This document shows positions 1 to 9,600 of a stretch of DNA of 64,000 nucleotides, in pieces. The notes beneath the pieces were generated by a model, which was not told the DNA's origin, searched no databases, and was given only the letters and a program-made list of their open reading frames with translations. The first letter of the stretch is position 1. Each line of letters begins with the position of its first letter. Both the position numbers and the translations under genes were made by a program. This stretch comes from Tessaracoccus aquimaris (GTDB taxonomy: Bacteria; Actinomycetota; Actinomycetes; Propionibacteriales; Propionibacteriaceae). The stretch spans positions 558,001 to 622,000 of the forward strand of contig NZ_CP019606.1 of NCBI RefSeq assembly GCF_001997345.1. The letters run 5' to 3'.

Positions 1-560
1 ATCAGGTGCGAGGAGAGCAGCACGGTGCGGCCCTCGGCGGCGAGCCTTCGCAGCAGCGAGCGCATCCACATGATCCCGTCGGGATCGAGGCCGTTGACCG
101 GCTCGTCGAGGATGACGGTGCTCGGGTCGCCGAGCATGGCAGCCGCGATGCCGAGGCGCTGACCCATGCCGAGCGAGAAGCCTCCGACGCGCCTGCCAGC
201 AGCCGACTCGAGGCCCGCCAGGGCGATCACCTCGTCGACGCGGGAGGCGGGGATGCCGTGCGTCGCGGCGATGCCGCGCAGGTGCTTGTACGCGGTGCGG
301 CCCTTGGCAGCGGCGCGCCCGTCGAGGAGCACCCCGACCTCGCGAAGCGGGGCGTCGAGGTCGCGGTAGCGCCTCCCGTTGACCTCCGCGGTTCCCGAGT
401 CGGGCCGGTCGAGGCCGACGATCATCCGCATGGTCGTGGACTTGCCCGCCCCGTTGGGGCCGAGGAAGCCGGTGACCTTTCCCGGCTGGACGGTGAAGTC
501 CACGCCGTCGACGGCGAGGCGGTCGCCGTAGCGCTTTGTGAGAGCGTGTGCTCGGATCAT
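1..560 (-). CDS. ABC transporter ATP-binding protein (C-terminus outside window)
   Basis: Nucleotide-binding subunit of an ABC exporter of the daunorubicin-resistance/antibiotic type. Reading from the ATG at 560 the protein begins MIRAHALTKRYGDRLAVDGV, followed by Walker A GPNGAGKST at about residues 36-44, a signature region FSLGMGQRLGIAAAML and Walker B VILDEPVNGLDP. The gene runs off the left edge just after the H-loop sequence LLSSHLM, so only the C-terminal part is missing. An AAAGG ribosome site lies about 10 bases before the ATG. The partner permease would be expected beyond the left edge; the substrate cannot be inferred. Confidence 0.93.
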   Translation of the reverse strand, partial: MIRAHALTKRYGDRLAVDGVDFTVQPGKVTGFLGPNGAGKSTTMRMIVGLDRPDSGTAEVNGRRYRDLDAPLREVGVLLDGRAAAKGRTAYKHLRGIAATHGIPASRVDEVIALAGLESAAGRRVGGFSLGMGQRLGIAAAMLGDPSTVILDEPVNGLDPDGIMWMRSLLRRLAAEGRTVLLSSHL

Positions 561-675
561 GAATTCACACCTTTCGTTCGTCATCGACGCTACGAAGAGG
601 TGGGTGCTCCGACAACGGTTCCCAGGTGCCGTCCGGCCTGGCGACCGGTACCAGGGTCCTACCGTGGGCGGGTGC

Positions 676-972
676 TCAGGTGCCAAGGCCCCGGTGTGCG
701 CTCCAGCGGCGGCCCGCCTCGTCCGCTGCCCTGTCGATCAGGTCGCGCAACTCCTTGCGGTCGGGGACGACGAAGGAGACGTAGCCCCCTCGTCCGCCCG
801 CCACCGGGCGCCCGTACGCCTTCGCCGCGAGCGTTCCGTCGGGCAGCATCCGCACCGTCAACGACTGCAACTCGAACTCCTCGCCGCGGCGCGAGTCGCG
901 CCAACGCAACTCCTCCGGGATCGCGACGTTGATCGCAAGGGCGCTGACCGCGGACTCGTGGAGGCTGGACAT
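676..972 (-). CDS. hypothetical protein, 98 aa
   Basis: A small soluble protein beginning MSSLHESAVSALAINVAIPE, with no signal peptide, membrane segment or recognised domain. The ATG at 972 is preceded by a GAGGA ribosome site about 10 bases upstream; a longer reading from 1041 would run into the divergent promoter region and is less likely. The middle is rich in charged residues and Gly-Gly turns (a VAGGRGGYVSF stretch). Codon use is ordinary for the window. It is divergent from the 1074-1748 gene and lies downstream, on the same strand, of nothing obvious. I do not recognise the family. Confidence 0.6.
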   Translation of the reverse strand: MSSLHESAVSALAINVAIPEELRWRDSRRGEEFELQSLTVRMLPDGTLAAKAYGRPVAGGRGGYVSFVVPDRKELRDLIDRAADEAGRRWSAHRGLGT

Positions 973-1001
973 GGCCCGATCCTCGCACACGGCCCAGACG
1001 G

Positions 1002-1007
1002 TAAACT
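1002..1007 (+). promoter_or_regulatory. -10 element (TAAACT) upstream of the 1074-1748 gene
   Basis: TAAACT at 1002-1007 would start transcription near 1014. It is followed by a strong AAGGAGGG ribosome site at 1021-1028 and an ATG at 1033. That ATG opens only a 14-codon frame that stops at 1075-1077, overlapping the GTG at 1074 used for the following gene. No convincing -35 is visible. Confidence 0.4.
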
Positions 1008-1073
1008 CAACGCTGGCTGACAAGGAGGGTCGATGCCCCACTGGCTGATCTCGCGCGGCGTCCGGAAGCGGTC

Positions 1074-1748
1074 GTGACCGGCCTCCTTGCGCTGCTGTGC
1101 CTGCTGACGCTCGTCGGCGGGCTGGTGGCGGGCGCAGCCCAGGTCCGCGCCGACCAGCGCTTCTTCCGCTCGCGCGACCGACCGCGCGAGTTGTTCACCC
1201 AGCGCGATCCGAAGGGCCCGGTCGGCGACCTTCCCCACGAGTGGACCGTCGACGACGCCAGATACCGCGCCCAGCCAAGGCCGCTTCCACCGCGCTTCCC
1301 GGCGAGACAGGCATCGCTGCGCCGCGTGCACGAGGTCAAGGCCCGGCTCGGCGCGCTGCGCACCGACCTGGTGTGGGTGATCGAGCATCCCTCGCTGTTC
1401 GACGGTGCGACCCCGGCCTCCAGCGCGATGTTCGAGGCCATCGCCCGCTGGGACGACGAGTTCGAACATCTCTCGGACCGCGAGGCCGACCTGTATGCGG
1501 GCCAGATCGAGGACGCCTTCACCGGCGCGAGGCGGGCCGCTGAGCGCCTCGGGCTCGGCTTCTACGCCGAGGCCGACCGCGGCGAGGCCGAGATCGCCCT
1601 GAAGTTGGTCAGCAAGGCCCGCTCGACCACCGGTCCGGAGGCCGCCGCGCTGATGGACAAGGTCGCCGAGATCCTCACCCGCCTGCTGCCCTTCGATCCC
1701 CAGGCGGCGCTGCCGCGGGGCAGTGCCCCCGGCGCTCCGCCCGCCTGA
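1074..1748 (+). CDS. membrane-anchored protein of unknown function, paralogue A beside coaD
   Basis: A 224-residue protein starting (GTG) MTGLLALLCLLTLVGGLVAG, a single N-terminal membrane anchor or uncleaved signal, followed by a linker of about 70 residues and a conserved helical domain (LRTDLVWVIEHPSLFDGAT, LSDREADLYAGQIEDAF, KARSTTGPEAAALMDKVAEI). The same domain recurs in the gene at 2294-2926 on the other side of coaD, so the two are tandem paralogues separated by a single gene. The start is uncertain: the best ribosome site (1021-1028) serves an ATG at 1033 in another frame that ends exactly at this GTG. This may be a coupled leader, or one base may have been lost and the true protein starts at 1033. 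Function unknown. Confidence 0.75.
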   Translation: MTGLLALLCLLTLVGGLVAGAAQVRADQRFFRSRDRPRELFTQRDPKGPVGDLPHEWTVDDARYRAQPRPLPPRFPARQASLRRVHEVKARLGALRTDLVWVIEHPSLFDGATPASSAMFEAIARWDDEFEHLSDREADLYAGQIEDAFTGARRAAERLGLGFYAEADRGEAEIALKLVSKARSTTGPEAAALMDKVAEILTRLLPFDPQAALPRGSAPGAPPA

Positions 1749-1806
1749 GCGCTCCGCGACTCCGCGGCGCGGTACTCTCGCCTGAACCACCTGCGGAGGA
1801 GCAACG

Positions 1807-2283
1807 TTGAAGGTTCTGTGCCCCGGGTCGTTCGACCCGATCACCGTCGGACACCTCGACATCATCAGGCGCGCCCACGCCCTGTTCGGGGAGGTGGTCG
1901 TCGCCATCGGAAACAACTCCACCAAGAGCTACCTTTTCGACTTCGACGAGCGTGTCGACCTCGTCAAGGGCGCCACCTCCGACCTGGACGGCATCACCGT
2001 CGAGGCGATGGACGGCCTGCTGGTGGACTTCTGCAACGACCGGGGGATCCCGGCCGTCGTCAAGGGGCTCAGGTTCGGCGCCGACTTCGACTTCGAACTG
2101 CAGATGGCACACATGAACCAGGAGATGGGCGGCATCGAGACAGTGCTGCTGCCCGCGGCCCGCGAACATGTCACGCTGAGCTCGACCATCATCCGACAGG
2201 TCGTGCGGCTCGGCGGCGACGTCAGCCGCTACGTGCCAGCCAACGTCCAGACCGTGCTCGCGGCCCGGTTCCCGCGTCGGTAG
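1807..2283 (+). CDS. coaD: phosphopantetheine adenylyltransferase
   Basis: Catalyses the penultimate step of coenzyme A synthesis, transferring AMP from ATP to 4'-phosphopantetheine in the cytoplasm. The 158-residue length fits the family. The nucleotidyltransferase motifs are present: PGSFDPITVGHLDII at residues 6-20 (the TxGH element) and LSSTIIRQ near residue 125 (the ISSTxIR loop), with VKGLR and DFDFELQMAHMN in between. The start codon is TTG at 1807, supported by GGAGGA seven bases upstream. In many bacteria rsmD precedes coaD; here both neighbours are instead copies of an unknown membrane-anchored protein. Confidence 0.97.
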   Translation: MKVLCPGSFDPITVGHLDIIRRAHALFGEVVVAIGNNSTKSYLFDFDERVDLVKGATSDLDGITVEAMDGLLVDFCNDRGIPAVVKGLRFGADFDFELQMAHMNQEMGGIETVLLPAAREHVTLSSTIIRQVVRLGGDVSRYVPANVQTVLAARFPRR

Positions 2284-2293
2284 GCGACTCGCT

Positions 2294-2926
2294 GTGGACT
2301 TGATCATCCCGATCCTGATGGGGCTCGTGCTGGTGGCGGTCGCGATGGGCACCAGGGCACGGAAGGGGGGCCTCGACCGCTACGGCATCGAGGACGACCG
2401 ACGGGAGACATGGGCGGAGGCGCCCGCCATCCCCGCGGCGCTCCCGCTGCCCGCCGTGTCCCGCTTCCCAGCCAAGGAAGCCTCGGCGGCGCGGATCGAG
2501 GCCGTCAAGGAGCGCCTCGGCGAGCTACGCACCGACCTGGTCTGGGTCATCGAGCACCCCTCGCTCTTCGACGGCGCGACGGCCGAGTCCGCCCTGATGT
2601 TCGAGAAGCTCGCGGCCTGGGGTGACGAGTCCAGGTATCTGTCCGACCGGGAGGCGCACAACCTGGCCGGCGCCGTCGAGGACGCGTTCACCGCGGCGAG
2701 GCGTGCGGCGGAGACGCTGGGCCTCGACTTCTACGACGAGTCTGGCCGCCAAGAGGCCGACGTCGCCGTGAAGCTCGTCGCGAAGGCAAGGTCGACCAGT
2801 GGGCCGGAGGCACGGCTGTTGATGGACAAGGTGGCCGAGATCCTCGCACGTCTGCTTCCCTTCGACGTCCCCGAGGCGATCACCGCGACGCGCGTGACGC
2901 TGGAACCGGGAGATCAGGCCCCGTAG
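2294..2926 (+). CDS. membrane-anchored protein of unknown function, paralogue B beside coaD
   Basis: A 210-residue protein whose GTG start lies 10 bases after coaD, suggesting co-transcription. Residues 1-20 (MDLIIPILMGLVLVAVAMGT) form a membrane anchor; the rest is a soluble helical domain closely matching that of the 1074-1748 product (shared LRTDLVWVIEHPSLFDGAT, YLSDREAH, DKVAEILARLLPFD). The linker is shorter and unlike that of its paralogue. No catalytic motif is apparent. Its last 13 bases overlap the end of the convergent gene at 2914-3675. Function unknown; conservation of the pair around coaD is the only clue. Confidence 0.8.
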   Translation: MDLIIPILMGLVLVAVAMGTRARKGGLDRYGIEDDRRETWAEAPAIPAALPLPAVSRFPAKEASAARIEAVKERLGELRTDLVWVIEHPSLFDGATAESALMFEKLAAWGDESRYLSDREAHNLAGAVEDAFTAARRAAETLGLDFYDESGRQEADVAVKLVAKARSTSGPEARLLMDKVAEILARLLPFDVPEAITATRVTLEPGDQAP

Positions 2927-3675
2927 CCGGTCGCCTCGCTCGGCGCGTCGATCTCGCGCGGATGACGACCGGGCAGGAGCGCGATCTTCTGCCAGATCTC
3001 GCGACCCATGCCGCTGGTGAGGTCCTCGATGCTGTCGACGGTCTGCAGCACCGTGTTGTCCTGCGAGTGCTCGGCGAACAGCGCGGCGGTCTTGCCCACC
3101 AGCGACAGCATCTCGGAGCAGTAGTCCAGGTAGTTGCTCAACTCGCCCGCCGTCATGTGGATGTCGACGCTCTGGCTGGTCGGCCGGAAGTCGGAGCGCA
3201 GCCGGTCGGGGTCCTTTGTCAGTTGGTGCATGTCGATGACGTGCGCGAGCGACCTGAGCTTGTGCAGCGCTGCCAGGTCGTGCGCGCGCTCCCAGCGCAG
3301 CGGCAGTTGCCACAGGAAGAACACCGCGATGCTGACGAACACGATGTCGTTGATCACCGACTCGACGATCTGCACCCACTGCCAGACGCTGCCCGGCTGC
3401 TGGTCGTCTGCGGCCTGCCCGATCAGCACCACCAGGGCGATCAGCAGCACGGCGATCAGGCCGACGACCGCGACCCGCGAGGCGACCCGCAGCGAGGCGT
3501 ACCAGCGTGCGCGTGGGCGAAGGAGCAGTTCGTCGATGGCGCCGGAGAGCGACTGCGAGACCTCGCTCAGGTTCCGGTCGGGAAACCTCGCCCTGATCCG
3601 CTGGGTGAGCCGGTCCACCGTCGCCTGCACGGCGAGGGCGTCGAGGCGCTGATAGTCGCGTGGTTCGGCGGACAT
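2914..3675 (-). CDS. hypothetical membrane protein, two transmembrane segments
   Basis: A 253-residue protein with a charged N-terminal ~60 residues, two hydrophobic segments (about 67-88, VAVVGLIAVLLIALVVLIG, and about 106-124, INDIVFVSIAVFFLWQLPL) and a soluble C-terminal half of roughly 130 residues. The segments are separated by a short loop holding QQPGSVWQW. The topology resembles small two-helix sensor or channel-like proteins, but no family is recognised. It starts at the ATG at 3675 and converges on the 2294-2926 gene with a 13-base overlap. Confidence 0.75.
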   Translation of the reverse strand: MSAEPRDYQRLDALAVQATVDRLTQRIRARFPDRNLSEVSQSLSGAIDELLLRPRARWYASLRVASRVAVVGLIAVLLIALVVLIGQAADDQQPGSVWQWVQIVESVINDIVFVSIAVFFLWQLPLRWERAHDLAALHKLRSLAHVIDMHQLTKDPDRLRSDFRPTSQSVDIHMTAGELSNYLDYCSEMLSLVGKTAALFAEHSQDNTVLQTVDSIEDLTSGMGREIWQKIALLPGRHPREIDAPSEATGYGA

Positions 3676-3741
3676 GGCCGTACCCTAGCGGCGCGCCCGC
3701 TCAACGGGCGCCGGGGATTTGGCCGGGCAGTCGCGCCACGG

Positions 3742-3747
3742 TAGAGT
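3742..3747 (+). promoter_or_regulatory. -10 element TAGAGT for yceD-rpmF
   Basis: TAGAGT, the same hexamer seen before sdhC, lepB and the DUF2469 gene in this window, sits about 50 bases before the GTG start at 3799. A GAAGGAGAT ribosome site stands directly before that GTG. Confidence 0.45.
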
Positions 3748-3798
3748 TGGCGGTCGGTCATGACGAGATTCATGGACGGTCTACGAAGGAGATCCGAC

Positions 3799-4346
3799 GT
3801 GTCACCCGTGCATTCCCAGCCCGATCGGCGCTCGCCCCTCGTTTTCGAGGTGCACGAGCTCGGTCGACGCGCAGGGGCATGCAAGCGGATCGACACCACG
3901 GTACCTGCGCCGGCCGACCTTGGCATCGAAGTGATCGGAGTGCCGAAAGATTCCGACATCGAGCTCGACCTGATGCTCCAGTCGGTCTCCGAAGGCGTCC
4001 TGGTCTCGGGAACCGCGACCGTGCAACTGCACGGCCAATGCGCCCGCTGCCTGGACGGCATCGAGGACGAAGAAACCTTCGATGTGCAGGAACTCTTCTT
4101 CTATCCCGGACGGGAAATAGAGGAGGACGAGAGCCTCGTCATCGACGAGACGATCGACCTCGAGGATGTCCTGCGCGACGCCGTGGTGCTCGAGTTGCCG
4201 TTCACGCCTCTGTGCAGGGATGATTGTCTGGGCCTGTGCCCGAATGCGGTGTCAATCGCAATCTCGACCCTGACCATGGGCATGGAGAGTTGATCGACCC
4301 TCGCTGGGAGAAGCTCTCCGAACTGACCGGGGACACCCCAAACTGA
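3799..4346 (+). CDS. yceD: YceD/DUF177 family protein, interrupted by a one-base frameshift
   Basis: YceD-family proteins sit immediately upstream of rpmF and are linked to 23S rRNA and 50S assembly. The GTG at 3799 follows a GGAGAT ribosome site. The typical pattern is present: VFEVHELGRRAG near the start, GQCARCLDGIEDE in the middle and CRDDCLGLCP near the end. As written, the frame derails at 4239-4243 and stops at 4293. In the next frame, GAA TGC at 4242 onward reads ECGVNRNLDPDHGHGELIDP and RWEKLSEL to a stop at 4344-4346, exactly the expected zinc-ribbon tail. One base, probably a G after CCG, is missing. Restored length is 182 residues. Confidence 0.88.
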
Positions 4347-4376
4347 GTTTGAGTCGCAAGACATAAGGAGAAGATC

Positions 4377-4568
4377 GTGGCCGTTCCGAAGCGGAAGATG
4401 TCGCGCAGCAACACCCGTTCGCGTCGGGCGCAGTGGAAGACGTCCGTCGTCCCCACCGTGGTCTGCGCCAACCCGGCGTGCCGCGAGCCCCACCTGCAGC
4501 ACACCGCGTGCCCGAGCTGTGGCCAGTACGGCCCCCGCGGCGAGCGCCGTCAGGTCCTCGAGGCCTGA
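4377..4568 (+). CDS. rpmF: 50S ribosomal protein L32
   Basis: A 63-residue ribosomal protein of the large subunit. It has the hallmark basic start [20 protein letters not shown] and a zinc-ribbon CANPAC ... CPSCG. The GTG start at 4377 is preceded by AAGGAG with seven bases of spacing. It follows yceD by 30 bases once that gene is frame-corrected, the universal yceD-rpmF pairing. The presence of all four cysteines marks the zinc-containing paralogue rather than the cysteine-free, zinc-starvation form. Confidence 0.97.
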   Translation: MAVPKRKMSRSNTRSRRAQWKTSVVPTVVCANPACREPHLQHTACPSCGQYGPRGERRQVLEA

Positions 4569-4591
4569 GCACAAAGCTGGCACCCCGCGAA

Positions 4592-5280
4592 ATGACGCGG
4601 GCGAGTAGGCTCCAAAACCGGCTGAAAGAGCTGGGCGTCGAGGTCGACGCCCAGCTCTTCGAGTTGTCTTTTACCCACCGCAGCTACGCCTACGAGCACG
4701 GCGGGATCCAGTCGAACGAACGGCTCGAGTTCCTGGGCGACGCGGTGCTGCAGATCGTCGTCACCGAGCACATCTACCGCACCTACCCCGACCTCAGCGA
4801 GGGCCAACTGGCCAAGCTGCGGGCAAGCGTGGTCAGCTCGGTCGCGCTCGCCGAGGTCGCCAAGACCCTCGACCTAGCCCAGCACATCCTGCTCGGCAAG
4901 GGCGAGTTGGCCACGCACGGCACCGAGAAGACCTCGATCCTGGCCGACACCATGGAGGCCGTCATCGGGGCCATCCACCTGTCGGCAGGCCCCGACGCGT
5001 CCGCGCTTTTCGTGCACCGCACCTTCGACCCGCTGATCGAGGCGTCCGAGACGACGGGCGACTACGCAGACCACAAGACCGTGCTGCAGGAGATGTGCGC
5101 GTCCCGCGGTTGGGGGCTGCCCCGCTACGACGTCAGCGGCGCCGGCCCCGACCATCAGCGGGTCTTCACCGCGAGCGTCATCGTCGACGGCAAGTCAATG
5201 GGGAGGGCACCGCGCCGAGCAAGAAGCGCGCCGAGCAGATCGCCGCGCGCCTCGCCGTCGGGGAGCTCGCAGGTGCCTGA
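4592..5280 (+). CDS. rnc: ribonuclease III, with a one-base frameshift in the dsRNA-binding domain
   Basis: Cleaves double-stranded RNA in rRNA and mRNA maturation. The catalytic domain is clear: signature [21 protein letters not shown] and the second acidic site [12 protein letters not shown]. The dsRNA-binding domain begins near [11 protein letters not shown] and includes [17 protein letters not shown]. At about 5200-5203 (a run of G in ATGGGGAGGG) the frame shifts; adding one G gives [20 protein letters not shown], the normal end of the domain, with a stop at 5278-5280 and a total of 229 residues. Without the correction the frame reads through into mutM, producing a false fusion. The ATG at 4592 has no strong ribosome site. 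Confidence 0.92.
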
Positions 5281-6112
5281 GCTTCCCGAGGTCGAGGTCG
5301 TCCGTCGCGGCCTCGAGACACACGCCGCTGGCCGGGTGATCGACGCGGTCACCGTGCTGCACCCACGGCCCGTCCGCTCGCACCAGGTCGGGCCGGACGC
5401 CTTCGCGGCCGAGCTGACGGGGCGCCGCGTCGACGCGGTGCGCCGCAAGGGCAAATACCTGTGGCTGGTGCTCGGCGACGACGCGCTGATCGTGCACCTG
5501 GGGATGAGCGGGCAGTTCCGGATCGGCGACGCCGCCGACGACCTGCTGCGCAACACCCGGCTGCTGTTCGACCTCGACGACGGCAGGCAACTGCGCTTCG
5601 TCGACCAACGCATGTTCGGAGGGCTCGAGATCGTGACCGGCGGCGCCGTCGACCCCGTGCCGCACATCGCCCTCGACCCCTTCGACGAGCGCTACGACGA
5701 GTCGGACGTCGCCAGACGGCTGCGGGCCCGGCGCAGCACCGTCAAGCGCTCGATCCTCGACCAGTCGCTGGTCAGCGGCATCGGCAACATCTACGCTGAC
5801 GAGGCGCTGTGGCGCGCCCGCGTCCACTTCGAACAGCCCACCGCAGACCTCGGCCCCCGGAAGGCGCTGACCCTGCTGCGCGCCGCCCGTGACGTGATGG
5901 GCGAGGCGCTTGCGCAGGGCGGCACGTCGTTCGACTCGCTGTATGTCGACGTCAACGGTGAGTCAGGCTACTTCGCCCGCGGCCTCGACGCCTATGGTCG
6001 GGAGGGACAACCCTGCGGCCGCTGCGGGGCGCCCATCGTGCGCCGCAGCTTCATGAACCGCAGCTCATACCTTTGCCCGAGGTGCCAACGGGCCCCGAAG
6101 GGACATCGATGA
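5273..6112 (+). CDS. mutM: formamidopyrimidine-DNA glycosylase
   Basis: Removes 8-oxoguanine and formamidopyrimidines from DNA and nicks the abasic site. The GTG start gives [15 protein letters not shown], where proline 2 is the catalytic nucleophile after methionine removal, and E3 is the second active residue. Lysine in RRKGKYLWL, the H2TH region ([20 protein letters not shown]) and the C-terminal zinc finger C-x2-C ... C-x2-C ([19 protein letters not shown]) are all present. Length is 279 residues. It overlaps the restored rnc stop by 8 bases, the common translational coupling in actinobacteria. Confidence 0.96.
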   Translation: MPELPEVEVVRRGLETHAAGRVIDAVTVLHPRPVRSHQVGPDAFAAELTGRRVDAVRRKGKYLWLVLGDDALIVHLGMSGQFRIGDAADDLLRNTRLLFDLDDGRQLRFVDQRMFGGLEIVTGGAVDPVPHIALDPFDERYDESDVARRLRARRSTVKRSILDQSLVSGIGNIYADEALWRARVHFEQPTADLGPRKALTLLRAARDVMGEALAQGGTSFDSLYVDVNGESGYFARGLDAYGREGQPCGRCGAPIVRRSFMNRSSYLCPRCQRAPKGHR

Positions 6113-6678
6113 TCAAGGACCTGACAGCCAAGTACGGCAACACGATTCGCCAACTGTTCAAGTTCGGCCTGGTCGGCGGCTCCGGCGTCATCGTCAACAT
6201 GATCGTCGCGGTCGTGATGAACAAGCTCAACGGCGGCTCCGCCAATGCGCAGGACGTGCTGTTCGGCATCGGGAACACCCAGTTCAACTTCCGCTTCAGC
6301 ATGCTGGTGTGGATCGTCGCGTTCCTGGTCGCCAACCTGTACAACTTCCAGCTCAACCGGTGGTGGACGTTCAAGTCACACAAGCACGCGGGCTGGTTCA
6401 AGGAGTTCTGGCCCTTCCTCGCGGTCGGCTCCGTCGCGGCGCTCGTCGGCATGTTCCTGAAGTGGGCCATGACCAACCCGACCAGCCCCGTCTACCTCCC
6501 GGAGCCGTTCTTCCACGAGGAGACGGGCCTTCGCTCCCGGGAGTACTGGTCGCAACTGATCGCCATCATCATCACCATGCCGATCAACTTCATCGTCAAC
6601 AAGCTGTGGACGTTCCGGGCCGTGCGCGCAGGCAACCAGGCCCACCACGAGGCGCCCGAGGTCGAGGCCGCCGAATAA
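6109..6678 (+). CDS. GtrA-family membrane protein
   Basis: A 189-residue, four-helix membrane protein (about residues 17-37, 63-83, 101-120 and 149-165). The family's repeated end-of-helix motif is seen twice: [10 protein letters not shown] at about 79-88 and [10 protein letters not shown] at about 160-169. GtrA-like proteins are thought to flip or accompany lipid-linked sugars such as polyprenyl-phosphate-glucose, or act in cell-wall glycosylation. The ATG overlaps the mutM stop (ATGA) and has GAAGGGAC upstream. Its place between mutM and smc gives no functional hint. Confidence 0.87.
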   Translation: MIKDLTAKYGNTIRQLFKFGLVGGSGVIVNMIVAVVMNKLNGGSANAQDVLFGIGNTQFNFRFSMLVWIVAFLVANLYNFQLNRWWTFKSHKHAGWFKEFWPFLAVGSVAALVGMFLKWAMTNPTSPVYLPEPFFHEETGLRSREYWSQLIAIIITMPINFIVNKLWTFRAVRAGNQAHHEAPEVEAAE

Positions 6679-6681
6679 GCC

Positions 6682-9600
6682 ATGTACCTGAAGAAGCTCA
6701 CCCTCCGTGGGTTCAAATCCTTCGCGTCAGCGACGACGCTGCTGTTTGAACCGGGCATCACCTGCGTCGTTGGGCCTAACGGATCCGGAAAGTCGAACGT
6801 CGTCGACGCGCTCAGTTGGGTGATGGGCGAACAGGGCGCCAAGACGCTGCGCGGCGGCAAGATGGAAGACGTCATCTTCGCGGGCACCACCAAGCGCGCC
6901 CCGCTCGGCAGGGCCGAGGTCGAACTCACCATCGACAACTCGGACGGGGCGCTGCCGATCGAGTACACCGAGGTGACGATCACGCGGACGATGTTCCGAA
7001 GCGGCGGCTCCGAGTACGCCATCAACGGCGCCTCCGCCCGGCTGCTCGACGTGCAGGAACTGCTGAGCGACTCCGGCATCGGGCGCGAGATGCACGTCAT
7101 CGTCGGGCAGGGACAGCTCGACGCGATCCTGCAGGCCACCCCCGAATCGCGCCGAGGCTTCATCGAGGAGGCCGCAGGGGTGCTGAAGCACCGCAAGCGC
7201 AAGGAGAAGGCGCTGCGGAAGCTCGACGCGACGAAGGCCAACCTGGAGCGACTCCAGGACCTGGTCGCCGAACTGCAGCGCCAACTCAAACCCCTCGGGC
7301 GCCAGGCGCAGGCCGCCAGGAAGGCCGCCGTGATCCAGGCGGAGCTTCGCGACGCCAAGGCCCGGCTGCTCGCGGACGACCTCGCCACCGAGCAGGCAAA
7401 GCTGGACGCGGAACTGGCCGACGAGGCCGCCGCGGCAGCGGCGAAGGCGCGCGCCGAGCGCGCGGTCGCCGACGCGCAGGCAGAGGAGGAGGCCGCCGAG
7501 CGGCGCCTCAAGGCGGCCGCGGCCGACTACGACAGGGCACAGGAGCAGTGGTATGCGCTGGCCGGGTTGCGCGAGCGCGTCACCACCACCATCTCCATCT
7601 CGGCCGAGCGGATGCGGGCCGGGGAGAACCAGCCGTCGCTCGACGTCGGGGCCGCGACCCGGAGGCCCTCGAGGCGGAGGCCGCAGAGGTCAGGGCGCGC
7701 GAGCAGGCACTCCGCAAGGCGGCGGACGAGGCGAACGGGTCCCTCACCGACGCGACGCTCAGGCGTAACGGCGCCGAGCACCAGCACGCGGCAGCCGAAC
7801 AGGCCTACGCCGCGGCGCTGCGTGCCATCGCCGACCGTCGCGAGGGGCTCGCCAAGCTGACCGGGCGCGTCAACTCCATCAAGTCACGCCTGGAGGCCTC
7901 CGACGAGGAGGTCGCCCGGCTGGGGGCCCGCCGCGATGAGGCCCTGGCACGCGCCGAGGAGTCAGCACGGCAGTTCCACGGCACCGAGTCCTCGCTTGCG
8001 GGGCTCGGCGCCTCCGAGTCCGACCTCGACCGGCTCTTCGAGGAGGCCTCCGACGCTGTCGCCGAGGCCGAGCGACAGGCCTCCGACCTGAAGGCCCGAG
8101 AGACGGAGACCGGAAGGCGGCGCGCCGCGCTTGAGGCCAGGATCGAGGCCCTGCGGCTCCTCAGCGAGGTCAAGGACGGCACCGCGGACCTGCTCGGCGC
8201 CGGGCGGGACGACGTCGTCGGACGCCTCGGCGACCTGATCGCCGTCGCACCCGGCCGGGAGAGGGTCGTGTCGGCCGCGCTGCGCGGCATGGTAGAGGCG
8301 GTCGTCGTCGACGGCCTCGACGGGGCCCTCGCGGCCGCGGGCTTCCTCGCCGACTCCGACCTGGGCCGCGCGCCGCTCGTCGTCGCCGGGGCACCGCACG
8401 GGCCGCAGGCCCGCCCGGCGGGATTCCCGGTCCGCGACCTCGTCACGGCCCCGAGCACCTGGCCGGGGCGCTTGACCGGCTGCTCGCCGGCGTCGTCGCC
8501 GTCGATGGGCCGGCTGAGGCGGCCGCCGTGGTCGCCCAGCATCCCGATGTGGTCGCCGTCACGCCGGAGGGCGACCTCTACTCGTCCTGGCTCGTCGAGT
8601 CCGGGTCGGCGGCAGCGCCGTCGCTGCTCGAGGTCCAGGCCCAACTCGCAGAGGCGCAGGACGCGCTGGAGGCCGCAGTGCGCACCGCGGAGGCCCTGCG
8701 GTTCGAGACGGGCTCCGTCGCGGCCCTGCTGGAGGACGCCCGCGCCGCCGAGCAGGACGCGCTCGCCCAGTTGCACGCCTCCGACGCCCAACTGGCCGCC
8801 GTCGCCGACCAACTCAACTCCCACCGGCAGGGGCAGGCGACCGCCACCCGGGAGGCGGAGCGGCTCGCGGAGGCCATCGAGACGGCACGGGCCGCGCGGG
8901 TCCGCGACGAGGAGTCCCTCGCCGAACTCACCGGACGCCTGGAGGCGGCCTCCGCCGAGGACGACCTGGCGGAACCCGACCCGACCGAGCGCGACGCCCT
9001 CGCCGCCGAGGCCCGCCGCGCCCGGCAGGCCGAGATGGACGCTCGCCTCGCGCTGCGCAGCGTCGAGGAACAGGCCAAGGCCATCGCGGGTCGGGCCGAC
9101 TCGTTGCAGCGGGCCGCCCAGCACGAGAGGCAGTCCCGGGCGAAGGCGCAGCAGCGCGCCGAGCAGTTGCGCAGGGAGGCGCAGGTCGCCCGCGTCGTGC
9201 ACGAGGCCGCGCTGGTCCTCGCCGACCGCGTCGAGGGCACCAGGCAGCGCGCCGCCGCGCAGCGCGACGCCGCCGAGCAGGCCCGCCGCGAGGCCGAGTC
9301 CGGCACCACTCAGGCACGGCACGCGTCGAAGGCCGCCGCTACCCGGCTCGACGAGATCGTCCGCGGCGCCCACAAGGACGAGATGGTGCGGATCGAGCAC
9401 CGGATGCGGATCGAGCAACTCGTCGACCGCTCGCTCAGCGAACTCGGCCTCGAGCCTGAGCAACTCGTCGCCGAGTACGGGCCGGACCAGCGCGTCCCGG
9501 TGCTGACCCGCCCAGACGGCACCGCCCTCACCGACGAGGACGAGCAGCCAGAGCCCGTCGCCTACGACCGCGACAAGCAGACCTCCCGGCTCCGCGCCGC

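Noticed and set aside
6..932. A plus-strand frame across the first ABC ATPase
   Set aside because: The minus strand gives Walker A, signature and Walker B motifs in order; the plus-strand product has none.
4433..6112. A bifunctional RNase III-Fpg protein
   Set aside because: The join replaces the conserved end of the RNase III domain with random sequence, while one added base restores both normal genes.
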